Counted from the stretch's first letter, positions 11,527 to 22,154 are shown. The stretch is DNA of 64,000 bases from Protopterus annectens (GCF_019279795.1 NC_056725.1:1068522084-1068586083); one strand, 5' to 3'. Numbers and translations are program-made. The notes: generated by a model not told the origin, from the sequence alone.

Positions 11527-11838
11527 TCATAATTTTTTCTGCAAATTATACAGTGCTTGTCTTTCTGCTATTGACAAGTTATTACCCCTCGTATCTACAA
11601 CATACTTATAATCATTCCAATTAATTGTGTTCTCACATGCTTTTAAAAAAGTCTCAACATTATATGGTAAACAAGGTACATATGTACTATTTCTTTTGTA
11701 CTGCTGCTCATTCATACATTCAGTATTTTTAAACTGTAACTTCAAAGCTACATTTCGAGTAAACAATCGTAGCCATAACAATAAATCACTAATGTCCATG
11801 TTACTGGAAGGTATGAAACTCAAACCTTTATTAAGCAA
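11527..11838 (-). pseudogene. PLE N-terminal region before the RT
   Basis: The stretch begins MLNKGLSFIP and continues with LLLWLRLFTRNVALKLQF, a layout typical of the segment just upstream of the RT in Neptune/Penelope-type elements (KGL.F.P followed by a helical L/F-rich block). It is separated from the RT by a frame break near 11460-11527. Its role in the family is not well defined. Confidence 0.7.
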
Positions 11839-11987
11839 AGAGGATTCTGCTGCAGTCAGTTAGTAATCCGATAAGTTCCAGACTAAGTTTCCTGTCCATA
11901 ACCCCACATTTTCTTCAATGTATGTGTTTGCAGCTGCCCTGGCGCTTCTTTCCATTTCTGTCCTCCCTTCTGTCTTTTCTGTTCCAT

Positions 11988-13012
11988 CTACCTCCTTCTC
12001 CCTGTGCAGAAGGGCAACGGAAATACTGGAAAAACCTGCTGTTTAGGATCCGTGTTGATCTTGCATCTCACAACCGTTGCTGATACTGATGTGAGCTGTA
12101 AACCTTCAGTCCCCAATGAATTGAGTGGAACTTCCACTGGTGTCGAATAAACAGAAGCAAATGCTTCTGGTGAAGAGACACTCCCTCCAGGCTGCCGATT
12201 GGTCAATATCTCCTCCTCAATCTGTTCATTGGTCACCTGTTCAGGTTGTTGATGACACTCCTTACACGCTGTTCAATCAAAGGGACATGCCCCCTCTTCT
12301 GTTGATTGGTCAATCACACATCCTCAATGGCCTGATTGGTCGCTCTGCCGAATTGTGACTGTCGATTGGTGGAGCGATGCTCTCCCTGTTCTGTAGCCCT
12401 CGATCAAGTGAATACATGTTGGTTTGAAATGTCAGTCACAACTCTGAACAATTTCTTCTTTTTTTGTTCCAACAGCCTTGCTTTATAACAAAGTATTTTC
12501 TCAATTAACTCATTCATGTATACATCCGTAGCATCTTCCCCATACACTAGGGCTAGGTCTCATTGCTGCTGACAGATCTTCTCATTCAGCTCGTGCTCCA
12601 TCAGCTGAAAGAAGTCTATTAGCATCTTAAGATAAGCTCTGCTAGTATCCAGATTGATTTTTTGCCTCTGTGCTAACAGTACAGGATACGTATTGCCATA
12701 AGTTGGCATGTTCAATACACAAAGTCCCCTTGGCACTACATGCATATTTAAGCAAGCTTCAAAGTGATATCATTGACACTGGAGCCATTTAAATCTGTAC
12801 AGGTCATTTTCTATACTTTGTTTTAGCATCCGTACCTCTTCATCATTGCCATTAACATTAACAGATTCTTGATCAATGTCCAAAGCACCAAGTGCTAAAA
12901 GTGGGTTACGCTGACCTATTAAAAGATCCAAAAGTCGACTGTCCTTAGCCATATTAATTCCTTCTTTCTTATTGCAGTTTACAGTGCCTTCTGCCATCCT
13001 CGCAAAATACAA
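11988..13012 (-). pseudogene. PLE N-terminal coding remnants
   Basis: Three short minus-strand stretches (13012-12770, 12745-12560 and 12236-11988) lie between the 5' hairpin and the recognisable PLE protein, in an order consistent with a single decayed N-terminal region. The first begins MYFARMAEGTVNC right after the 5' untranslated hairpin and contains a charged, probably helical tail; the second contains RAYLKMLIDFFQLMEHELNE, also likely helical. I recognise no domain. Frame breaks separate the pieces. Confidence 0.5.
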
Positions 13013-13015
13013 ACT

Positions 13016-13266
13016 TCAATAATCCTTCCCAAACAAACCCAAAAGTGAGGTAGACACAAATTCAAGCAGAAAATAACACCCAAAGTTGAAGGTAGCTGGA
13101 ATAGAAACAACAAGTCCATGTAAGTGTAAAATCCAATATTTTAATAAGATTAGGTGAGCACTTTCACAAATGTTATTTTTATTCCAGCTACCTTCAGCTT
13201 TGGGTGTTACTTTCTTCTTGAATTTGTGTCTACCTCACTTTTGTGTTTGTTTGGGAAGGATTATTG
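13016..13266. repeat. Inverted hairpin at the PLE 5' end
   Basis: The segment 13016-13103 is repeated in inverted orientation at 13178-13266; shared blocks include aatccttcccaaacaaac and gaggtagacacaaattcaa. The loop (about 13104-13177) contains part of the terminal repeat, including GAAAGTGCTC but not the CTGATGA box. Inverted and partial terminal repeats are common at PLE 5' ends. Confidence 0.8.
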
Positions 13267-13280
13267 ACATTCTTAATGGT
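13267..13280. repeat. PLE target-site duplication, right copy
   Basis: This is an exact copy of acattcttaatggt at 8733-8746. Confidence 0.85.
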
Positions 13281-13547
13281 AAATCCACATTCACATTGGA
13301 ATATCATCCACATTGTTAGGGATCGCACATTTCTGGGATATTTGCACAGCCAATTCACATAAATTTTAGATGACATGGCCAATATGTGGATCAAAGTTAG
13401 GCATATTTCCTAGTGTAATTAACTTAAAAATATTTGTATGAGTTACATGTTTGACACATCCTTCTAAAGTGTGAATTTGCTGAGGTTGAATGCTTAAGGC
13501 ATCATTGACTAACAAGTACTACTTAAGACACATACTTGGAAGAAATG
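13281..13547. other. No gene recognised
   Basis: Short A/T-rich stretch between the PLE and the 3' tail of LINE-A copy 2. I see no feature in it. Confidence 0.5.
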
Positions 13548-15000
13548 TTATTTATTTATTTATTTAAGTTTGATGACCAGGGAAGTCCACTGGGTTTGAA
13601 AGAGCCCCTTTTCAGTGGAGGCTCGGGGAGAAAAGCTCTACGATAATGTAAGTTACATGCCAGATTTTATAAAGTTATAATTCAATACAGAAAATTAAAC
13701 AATTTTAGATTAGATTACGATATTTGCGGACATAAGCTCTTACAGGATATTACGATTTTACATTAGATGCATAAAAAATTTGCAGTTTGAAGACACATAT
13801 CATAAAGAGGGACAAGGTTAAATACAGAGAATAAACATTACATAATAGTGAGACATTTTGTTATGAGCTCCTTGTATGTTAAACAATCTTAAACTATATA
13901 GCTAGTAGGCATTTGTAGGTTAGGAGAACCTTATATATGGAGAAGTAACAGAATGTATATAGAGGAAAGAATACTATAATAGATATGTGAGAGAGAATAT
14001 TAGGCTCTGATAGGGAAGAGATAGATTTTTGGTAGAAAATAAATCTTATTGCTGGAAATTGGAGAAGATATCAGTGCAAGGTAGAAAGAGAGGAGAGGAG
14101 GGGTTTATGTTGGAGTGTGACAGCGGCATTCCCATTTGGAAGATAGATGAGAGAGTAGCTGTGATCTGAAATAAGTATGGTTAGGTAGATTGCACAGTGG
14201 AGGGGGGAGAGAGTTTCACTTTTTGGCTAAGGAGTAGGAGAGTAGACGTTGGCCAGCAGGCCGTGCTGGTTTGCAGACCTGAAGGAGATTTTGGTTTGTG
14301 GATCAGAGTGGGTGGTTGGGTACGTAAGGTTTTAAGGAGGCAGCAAGGGATGGGCAGTTGGCAGGCTGGGTTTATATCACATAATCGAAACATGATATAA
14401 TCGAATGCCATAACAGCAAACTCATAACCTCGAATGCTGAAAACACCGAAAGCTGAGAACAGTGATTTTTTCCCCTGGGAAAAAAATCGCTGTTCCAGCA
14501 CACTACACAAAACACAAAACACTAATGTGGGGGGCTTCACCCCACACCCCCCAAAGTGAGGGGCTGTGCCCCCACACCCCCCTATTTAAATATACCAACT
14601 CCAAGATTGCACCACAGTGGATGAAATAGCGAAGCTGCGGAAAAGGCCCACCAAATTCTTTCCCTGGGAAATAATTCAATGTTCTGCAGCTTCATTATTC
14701 TCAGTCTTCGAGGTTTTGGGTTCGATATTATGACATTCAATGTCTTGCAACTTTGATGTTATTATATAAACCCAGCAGGTTTATAGATGAGCTTGTGCGC
14801 AGTGGTGAGTTGTAGGTAATTGAGGTAGTTGGGTAGTCCAGGAGGGAGTGGCAGTAGTGGGACAAGTTTTTTGAGTTGGTTGCAAATTTGGAGATCTTAT
14901 GGTAGCAGGATTCGAGTTTGGATCTTAAGCTGAGAGGGAGATTGGTGAACAGAGGAGCGCCATGCATAAGGGAGGGAACTAGAAAGGTGGATACTTGCCA
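13548..15000 (-). pseudogene. LINE-A copy 2, 5'-truncated and strongly decayed
   Basis: Its 3' tail on the minus strand (13650-13548) shows the LINE-A signature (aaaagggg near gctctttc, gagcttttctcc, then a TAAA-type repeat). Upstream, 14967-14774 encodes a fragment with LRSKLESCYHKISKFAT, comparable to LNKLETCYNKIAKFAT in the LINE-A at 22155-23300. The region 14367-13660 continues that C-terminal part in broken frames, with a block like LRTQPPTLIHK. The MITE at 14368-14773 interrupts it. It is more diverged than the other LINE-A copies, so probably an older subfamily. Confidence 0.7.
14368..14773. mobile_element. hAT-like MITE 3 (fold-back), 406 bp
   Basis: The ends are inverted: gggtttatatcacataatcg at the left and gggtttatataataacatca when the right end is reversed. 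The flanking octamers ggcaggct (14360-14367) and agcaggtt (14774-14781) agree at 6 of 8 positions, as an aged 8-bp duplication would. The interior has palindromic cctgggaaaaaaat blocks and a C-rich segment with ataccaactcc, a block also present in the other two MITEs. It lies inside decayed LINE-A coding sequence. Confidence 0.75.
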
Positions 15001-15339
15001 AAGTCTGGATTCCCATTCCTATGCTGCTCAGGCATGTGCATGTCATCATGTAGAAATGAACACGATGTTTACCTCAATGCTCATTGCACAAACTGTGTGA
15101 TTCAGTAAGTGTAAGAAGTTGAGAACTAATTTGCATATATGACATGCTTGGAAGGATTTATCTATACTTTATAAGCACAACACAGAATAGAGATCTCCCA
15201 TCAACTACTAAAGATTTTTCTTAATTCTCATTGTGCTGCTGAATCAAACTTGTTTCACATTTTTGCCCAGGAATAAGTAGGATTCTTTCAAAAATATTGC
15301 AGGTTACGTATTCTTCAAAGATTCAAAAAAAAAAAAAAC
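15001..15339. other. No gene recognised
   Basis: A/T-rich sequence with a short A tract near 15330. I see no feature before the inverted PLE fragment that follows. Confidence 0.45.
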
Positions 15340-15805
15340 AGTGAGTGGTACTTAAGCCAAAATGATAAGAATTAGCACTTTCATCCTTTATTTACGGGAC
15401 TTCATTAGAAAAAAATCTGCCATTCTATACATATGTGTATATATGCACTTGAATAATCACATGATTTTACCATCCAATACATTTAAAATACAGAAAATCC
15501 TTATTAGTAACATTACGTTAAAATTCAAATATGTGATGAATGCATACTTAAACTGAATAAATTGATTAAACACAGTGCATTAAAATCACCATTACCATTA
15601 AGAATATATCTGTAAATTTTAATATATGTATATTTGATAATATTGCATATATCTACATAAATACATTCAATTTATAATATGCTTTATGTTTTAATAAACT
15701 AGTTATTGATATCATTTTGTTTAGTTCTAGTAGTATTACAGCATTCAGTTTGATCTGCCACCATAGTTCTTTATATTTTAATTGTGTTTTCCATGGATTC
15801 CTTTT
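15340..15805 (-). mobile_element. PLE 3'-end fragment (inverted), with hammerhead-like motif
   Basis: On the minus strand, 15800-15706 matches the end of the PLE coding region at about 18475-18562 on the plus strand (shared blocks: aaagaactatggtgg, gatcaaa and ctaaacaaaatgat). It then continues into a 3' UTR. At 15408-15379 it carries CTAATGA, one extra A, a short stem (gtcc with ggat), GAAA and AGTGCT, the same layout as the motif at 8830-8880, with the first box altered from CTGATGA. The segment therefore holds the 3' end that the plus-strand copy lacks. Confidence 0.7.
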
Positions 15806-15829
15806 TCAAAACGAGAGTACCCTCTGGCT

Positions 15830-16035
15830 ATGGTTAAATCTGTTATGAATGAAGTTGTCGGCAAACAGAATACTGGAGTATAGATCCATTGTTAATATAT
15901 GATCATAATATATTAGTGGATACTGCAGCTGCTCATTCAGAACCTACAGCAATAACTAACATGGATAAAGACAGTTTAACTACACAAAATAAGATAACTG
16001 TCAAGGATAATCATAGTACAACATATGTAGTGACG
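15830..16035 (+). pseudogene. PLE connector fragment, left of the LINE-A insertion
   Basis: A plus-strand stretch reads DNHSTTYVVTYPL, resembling the block after the RT in PLEs. Sequence with PLE character resumes after the LINE-A at about 18035, so I interpret 15830-16035 and 18035-18562 as one PLE split by LINE-A copy 3. The upstream boundary is unclear. Confidence 0.5.
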
Positions 16036-16044
16036 TACCCACTA

Positions 16045-18015
16045 GAGACTGCCTATATCTGATATCATCCCTGCAGAGTATCTACAAAAATCTGCAGATG
16101 CCATAGCATACCCCATCTCCATCTTAATCAATAGAACCACATATGAAACTAAAATCCCCTCCATAAGGAAGATATCCCATGTTATACCACTCCATAAAGG
16201 AGGTAGCTCCACTGAACTGTCAAACTTCAGACCCATAGCTATTCTGTCACCGCTGGCTAAAATTATGGAGAAGTGCATCCATAAACAACTCCTGCACTAT
16301 CTTATCCAGAACAATCTGTTGGCTAGCTCTCAGCATGGCTTTAGGCCATTCCACAGAACTACCTCAGCTCTCCTCTCCTTCTCTGATGTCATAAACCATA
16401 ACCGAAATAATAACAAACTAACCTCAGCCCTCTTTCCTGATCTCTCCAAGGCCTTCGATATGGTTAACCACCAAAAACTCATCCATACTTTGAAGGCTTT
16501 CTCCTAAGATAACTACACTCTCCAATGGTTTCAATCCTACCTCTGTGATAGACAACAGGCCATCCTATGGTAGGGCAAACTATTCTCCCTTCTGCCCATC
16601 ACCCTAGGAGTCCCCAGGGGTCTATACTAGGACCACTTATTTTCTCTATCTTTATTAATGACCTCCACTCTGTCATCCCAGATGCAACTTGCATTCAGTA
16701 TGCAGATGACTCCACTTTAATCTGCTCAGCCACCTCCCAGACAAAACTAATGACATTGTCCCAGAATATATTTAACACTGTTGGAAATTGGCTCTCTAAT
16801 CATCAACTGATCTTAAACCCTAACAAAACAAAGCTACTACTTTTTCCCCCACTCGTAGGTCCTCATCACTATTCTTTACCATTATATCTAATAATTGCAC
16901 CATTATCTCCCCAGAAGCCCAAACTAAACTCGTAGGTGTTATAGTAGATAATAACCTTAAATTTGATATGCATGTCAACCAAACTATCAAAACCATTAAT
17001 AAAAAACTTGGCTCCCTTTATAAGATTAAACGTTTTCTTACTCCACTTGCTAGAACTGCTATTGCCCGTTCCCATCTACTCTCTACCCTTCTCTATGCCT
17101 CCCCTTTATTCACCAATCGGAACAAATCTGACCTTAGCAAGCTCTCTAGCTGTTATAACCACATTGCTAGATGTGCCTCAGGCACGGCATTTAGGTCAGA
17201 CCACTGTCATAACTTAAATATTCTGGGGTGGCTTGAATTACCTAGCCTACTTCAATACAACCAGCTTATAGTGGCATATAAAGTACTCAACCAATCTGAA
17301 AATACACCTGCACTTAAAAACATCATTAGCCCCTACAGTAACCTCAGGCCACTTCACTCATCTAACAAACTGCTCGTTCAGACAGATTTACAAATGCAGT
17401 CTATAAGCACCTACAAGGATGTATGGATCATGCCATCACTTGTAAACCAAGACTCACTCCTCCTAGATAAGGACACCAGGCTGGTGGACCCCTGCAATAA
17501 ACAGGCTATACAACAGAAGTAGGACAGTAGTCCAGAAAAACAGTAAATCCCAAGAAACCAATAACTCAGCTGGGGACTCCCTGTTTGCCAACTCTGTCAG
17601 CAAAACTTGGAACTCCCTTTCTGTCGACCTTACTCTAGTATCCTCACTAACTCAATTCAAAAAAGGTCTCAGACAACATTTTAAGACACACTGGTTATGT
17701 CCTTGTCCTAATCCTGACTAGCTCCTTTCTATAATTGTATGCCAAACAGTACTTTATACTACATACAAGCTGTGACATAATTGTTAGTTTAGATAATTAT
17801 ACAAGTTTAATAATAATCAAATGTATAACTTGCTTGACTGAACAGAGTCTGCACACTGTTTGCAATGTATTAATATTATGATTTTTTCCTGTATTATTTT
17901 TTCTATATGTTGTGTTTGGAGCTTTTCTCCTCAGGCCTCCGCTGAAAATGGACATGTATCCAGTCGGACTATCCCGGTCAACAAATGTAAAATAAATATA
18001 TTATTAAATATATTA
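16045..18015 (+). pseudogene. LINE-A copy 3, 5'-truncated, RT to 3' tail
   Basis: The copy starts within the region before the RT and runs to the LINE-A 3' tail (17925-18015). Open pieces: 16265-16507 (FRPFHRTTSALLSF, DLSKAFDMVNH), 16567-16935 (QGSILGPLIFSIF and the catalytic CIQYADDSTLI) and 16968-17522 (thumb; ARTAIARSHLLSTLLYASP). YADD is intact, but at least three frame breaks or stops separate the pieces. The C-terminal region contains a foreign 160-bp patch (17391-17549). Closest relative in the window: copy 1 (1305-6420). Confidence 0.85.
17391..17549 (+). mobile_element. LINE-B segment embedded in the LINE-A ORF
   Basis: LINE-A sequence is continuous up to about 17390 (reading LVQTDLQ) and again from about 17550 (aaaccaataactcagctggg). 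The part between reads YKDVWIMPSLVNQDSLLLDK and is near-identical to the reverse complement of about 27600-27760, which belongs to LINE-B. The first part of the patch keeps the LINE-A frame open until a stop at about 17520. Confidence 0.8.
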
Positions 18016-18034
18016 CATTTAAAAATTGGAACTT

Positions 18035-18562
18035 TATTAAAAGTCAACCAAAAGTAGTTATGATCCTGGGTGATAAACTACATATAAAATTTGAACAAGG
18101 AAAATGTATAAAAATATATTACAGAATGACAACAAATATAACAGGATTTCTGGCAATCATATAATGTATAGATGTTGAAGGTGTACATATTGCAAATACA
18201 TATATGAATGTGATAATATCAGTACCAATAATATGACTATTAAAATACAAGGTAAATATAGTTGTAACACTACTAGAGTGGTATGTGCAGCTCTTTGCCA
18301 AAATTGTTCAACATATTATGTAGGAAAAACGGAGCAGAAACAAGGATAGGCTTTATGAGCATATATAAAATTAATAATAAAAAGTATCAATACTTTATAT
18401 AAGCATATTTTCAATAACCCTGCTCATAGTTTTTTATTTGTAATAGAAAAAAAATTGAAATACACCCTAGGGGAGGTCCATGGAAAATATAATTAGAATA
18501 TAAAGAACTATGGTGGAAGATCAAATTGAATGGTGTAATACTACCAGGACTAAACAAAATGA
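18035..18562 (+). pseudogene. PLE GIY-YIG fragment, right of the LINE-A insertion
   Basis: The plus strand encodes, with stops, the connector (VVMILGDKL), a cysteine block (CTYCKY) and the GIY-YIG start VVCAALCQNCSTYYVGKTEQ, followed by IFNNPAHSFLFVIE and YKELWWKIKLNGVILPGLN. The last block resembles the E/W-containing end of PLE endonucleases. The copy stops abruptly near 18562, and its missing 3' end is represented in inverted orientation at 15805-15340. Confidence 0.75.
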
Positions 18563-20005
18563 TCCCTGGGATTCATGAAGCTTGCGCCAGGTGCAGGCGT
18601 AGCATCGGCATTCCAACACCAAATATGGCTGGCGAGCGATCCAGTTATGAGCTATTCCCATGTGCACTACCTGCATATGCTACGCCCGCACAGGTCCTGG
18701 GCCCTGTATGCTAACTAACTCATGTGCAGCAGTGTAGCATGCAAATGAAGGTATGTAGTGATCCAGGAAGTGGTGCAGGCATAGTGTAAGCATGCAGAAA
18801 TGTAAACCGTAAAAAAACAGTTTACATTTTTGCAAACATAAAATAGGAGGCATGACAGCCGACCAAACACATGTATTATAGTGTTAATATATGCCAGTGG
18901 CTAAATATATAGGCATTGGCATAAGAAAATGTACAAAATATAAAATTAACATTTTTATTTATATTCGCACTATCGCAAAGTGGAAGTGCAGGGCAGCGGC
19001 GCGCAAATGGGATTGCAAGGAAAATAGAAAAATATACAATAAAACTGCAATGTAACACATATCATGATTCCCCCATAATAGTGAATGGCAGGCATGCTAC
19101 ACTACACCATGGCACAAGGGTTGCTAAGGGGCTGTGACAGTGTTATGCATGGTAGCTAGGAATTAGTAGGCAATGCCATGCAAATGAGAGGAGTAATAGT
19201 GAATCACAGATTCCCTGCTGGTGTAAGGATGCACTTCACAGCATAGCATTATAACACCGAGGTGTGTTCTTGAGATAAAGATGGCATCAAGAGAGGGGTG
19301 TGTCACCTTTGCTGTAAGCACATTGGAGTATTGCTAATCCGGTTTGCCCATAGCTAAACAAAGCTGCAGGATAGGGGTGTGTCAAACAGTCTATAGCTTT
19401 GCTTAGCTGAGAGTACACAAGGCAACCGAGTATGCATGTGAACGGAGATGGAAACACAGTTAAACCCGGTAAACGGGTTTGCGCGGTGTGCACCATTGCT
19501 GAAACAGGAAGGATATAGGAAAGAAATAAGGAAATGCTGCAGCAGGGAAATCGGAGTACAAATGACTAATTAACACCTAGGAACCTACAGTGGGCCATTA
19601 ACAACAACTAACAAGGCTGCAAGCAGCTACCTGCAGAACAGGAAAAGGAAGGGGTACTGCAAAGAGAACAGTAAAGTGTCACAGCAGAACAAAGCAGATT
19701 TGCAGTATATCAGCTACAAGACACATTTTGCAACACATGACTGGGTGGTGAAAGTACAAGAAAGACGGAAGGTGGATGCATGCCTGATAATGGGAGGGGA
19801 TCCAGGTTCAAAAGTGAATTAAAGGACAACAGATTAAACAAGGTGGGCAAGCATAACTCCACACTAAAGGCCCCACACTTGCAGTACTCACTGTAAAACC
19901 CATAATTAAGATACCCTGCAGCTGGAATTGCTCACACACACCCAATGACATCAGCAGCATTCATAGCAAAATAGTATAAAGTGTGAAAGCACCTCACACA
20001 CACTT
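18563..20005. other. No gene recognised; possible transposon flank
   Basis: Starts with ccctgggattcatgaagctt, which looks like a DNA-transposon end (several PIF/Harbinger termini have a GATTCATNAA-type sequence), but I could not find a matching inverted end or a three-base duplication. A small perfect palindrome aaacccggtaaacgggttt lies near 19463. I see no coding motif before the Harbinger remnant. Confidence 0.35.
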
Positions 20006-20059
20006 GTGTATTCCCATACACTCTGCACCATTGGTGTATACAGATGGGGAACTTTTAGT

Positions 20060-21192
20060 ATGTACATGTTAGGGGCTGCCATAGCTTTGATCCACCAGCA
20101 TGTGTTGGAGACTGAAGGTGGTGTGGAGGATGATGAACATAATGACCTCAGGCACCAGAGGAGGAGAAGAGTGTTCAGACCCAGGGTAACCTACCATGGG
20201 CTACATGATCTGGAGATAGTAGAGCATTACAGGGTGGACAGGGACACCCTACAGCAACTTGTGGAGCTGTGCTGGCCACACCTCAGAGCCAGAACAAACA
20301 GAGGGGAACCCATCCCAAGTGGATACAAAGGTATGTGTAAGCCTGAGAATACTAGCTACAGGTACCTTTCAAAGGCCAACTGGGGATATCATGGGGATCT
20401 CACAGGCATCAGCATCCAGGGTGCTTCACCAGTTCCTTGATGCCATGTTACCACATGCCAATGAGCACATGTACTTCCCCCAAACGTAGGAGGGGTTGGC
20501 CAGCAATATGCGTCTCTTCCACCGTGTGGCAGAATACCCGGAGGTACTGGGTGCAATAGACTGCACGCACATACACATCAAGTCACCACCCGTTGAGCAG
20601 GGTAGGTGCTACATAAACTGCAAGGGATATCCCTCCATCAACTGCCATGTTGTGTGCAATGCCCAGGGCATTATCATGGATGTGCGTGCTGGCAGCCCTG
20701 GAAGCTATCACGACCCCCACATCTGGCATGCCTCACAGCTGTATCAGGTATTTGCCAGGGGGGCATCCCATATTACCACCTGGTGGGGGGTGCTGGCTAT
20801 GCACTGGAACTGTGGATGATGACTCCCAACAAAAATACACACACACACCCATGCAGGAATGTGATAATGAGGCACATGCACAAACCAGAATCATCACAGA
20901 GCATGTGTTTGGGATGCTTAAATCATGGTTCTGTTCCTTGGACATATCTGGTGGAGTCTTGCAGTACTCTCCAGGCACGTGTGCCCACATTTTCATAGTA
21001 TGTGCCATGCTGCACAATATGATCCTGTGGAAACAGCTGCAGCAGGGACAGAATGGTGAAGGCCCTCACAGCCCACCACCATTGCCAAGGGGCCCCACAG
21101 TAGGCAGATGGAGGCATGCCCAGTATGCCCATGCCTTGGCAAGGAGGGAACGTATAGCACATACACTGACAGTGTACGCACCTAGAGACTGA
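20060..21192 (+). pseudogene. PIF/Harbinger transposase (HARBI1-like), decayed
   Basis: Read across frames, the product resembles HARBI1-type transposases: an N-terminal VTYHGLHDLEIVEHYRVDRD block, a helix-turn-helix-like GDIMGISQASASRVLHQFLD, then the DDE nuclease with GAIDCTHIHI (first D about 20559), DVRAGSPGSYHD (second D about 20712) and RIITEHVFGMLKSWF (E about 20899), and a C-terminal HNMILWKQLQQ. All three catalytic residues remain, but frame changes near 20335 and 20800 and a stop near 20487 break the gene, and a segment before the helix-turn-helix seems deleted. In live elements this enzyme cuts DNA together with a Myb-like partner; partner-type pseudogenes lie at 44734-48760 and 62655-62961. 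Confidence 0.85.
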
Positions 21193-21394
21193 CACCTTTC
21201 TCCACCTGCACACATAGTAAAAATGGATGACACACACACAAGACTACCTGTAAATTGTCATGTATTGGCAGTCTACTGTGTGCATCCAACATAGACAGCC
21301 CTCAACTATTGCATACACAACTGCTATTGGCACAAGGTAAGTCAACACCTGAATAGTAAATTAAGCTATCAGCATGTGCTGATACTGTATGTAT

Positions 21395-21826
21395 AGGTTC
21401 ATAGGTTCATATGTAGGTACTTGGTTAACTGCCTGAGAGAATTCATAAGCCTAGCCAAAATGTGTCAGCTTTTGCCACCCCATTGATTCATTAATTGTCC
21501 CTCTGTGGAGCAGAGCCAATGGCAGGATCCCTGGGGTGTATCTACTGTTCCCCATCCGCTCTTCAAGGTTTCTCTTGAAGAGTGTTAGTGAGGGGCTCTG
21601 TATAATGTAATTAGGGATGTTGCGCCAAAGTATAGGGAGTTTCTGTGGCAGGAATCCATCCCTCCAGCATCTTCCAGTTATTGCTGTGGCAAGGATCAGC
21701 TCACTAGAGCATGTGGCTCACTGTGACATAGATTCCCATAGGTGGAGCATATCCATTAAGCCTGAGTTCGACATGGCTTTGTTGGCCAGCAGAGATCATC
21801 TCTGAGTAAATGAGATGCCACTGAGT
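21395..21826 (-). pseudogene. LINE-B 3' end, displaced by LINE-A insertion
   Basis: The minus strand encodes remnants like the C-terminus at 39645-40073 (SGLMDMLHL, ITGRCWRDGFLPQKLPILW) followed by the LINE-B 3' end, with copies of the 8-base unit tatgaacc (seen here as aggttcat at about 21397-21420). At its upstream edge (21826) it joins LINE-A, and the LINE-B sequence expected next resumes at about 26085, so the two parts were one element. Confidence 0.8.
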
Positions 21827-22154
21827 AAATTTATTATTTATTTATTTATTCAAATTTGTTGACCGGGAGTGTCCGACTGGACGTAGGTCCATTTTCAGCG
21901 GAGGCCTGGGGAGAAAAGCTCCACAGTTAAAATAAACAGACAGTATATACATTGGATTACATAGTGAATAACAATTTACATAGCAATTACTTACAACATA
22001 TTTACAGATGAAGAACATAGTACATCAGTAGACAACTAGAATCTTTATCTGTGAAGTGCATACCAGACATTAATAAATGTTACAAGAAGAAGAAATTTGT
22101 GCTGTATAATAAGTACTGGCTTATGAGCATCTGAGCTTGCTATAATCATGGTAG

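Larger units (their letters stand above)
8747..13266 (-). mobile_element. Penelope-like element, full-length but decayed
   Basis: The element runs on the minus strand from 13266 to 8747, between exact 14-bp duplications. Order: an inverted hairpin at the 5' end (13266-13016) containing a partial terminal repeat, N-terminal coding pieces (13012-11988), a region typical of PLE N-termini (11838-11527), RT (11456-10560), a linker with a CxxC pair and GIY-YIG endonuclease (10440-9720), a 3' UTR, and a terminal repeat (about 8900-8747) with a hammerhead-like motif. The segments at about 8747-8845 and 13070-13165 are the same pseudo-LTR in the same orientation. A 565-bp MITE plus its 8-bp duplication adds to an original length of about 3.95 kb. 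Several frameshifts make it non-autonomous today. Confidence 0.9.

Noticed and set aside
18563-18600. Left terminus of the Harbinger element
   Set aside because: The gattcatgaag word is suggestive, but no matching inverted end and no three-base duplication were found.
20060-21192. Domesticated HARBI1 host gene
   Set aside because: Frame breaks, a missing segment before the helix-turn-helix and lack of a clean intron structure point to a dead transposon.
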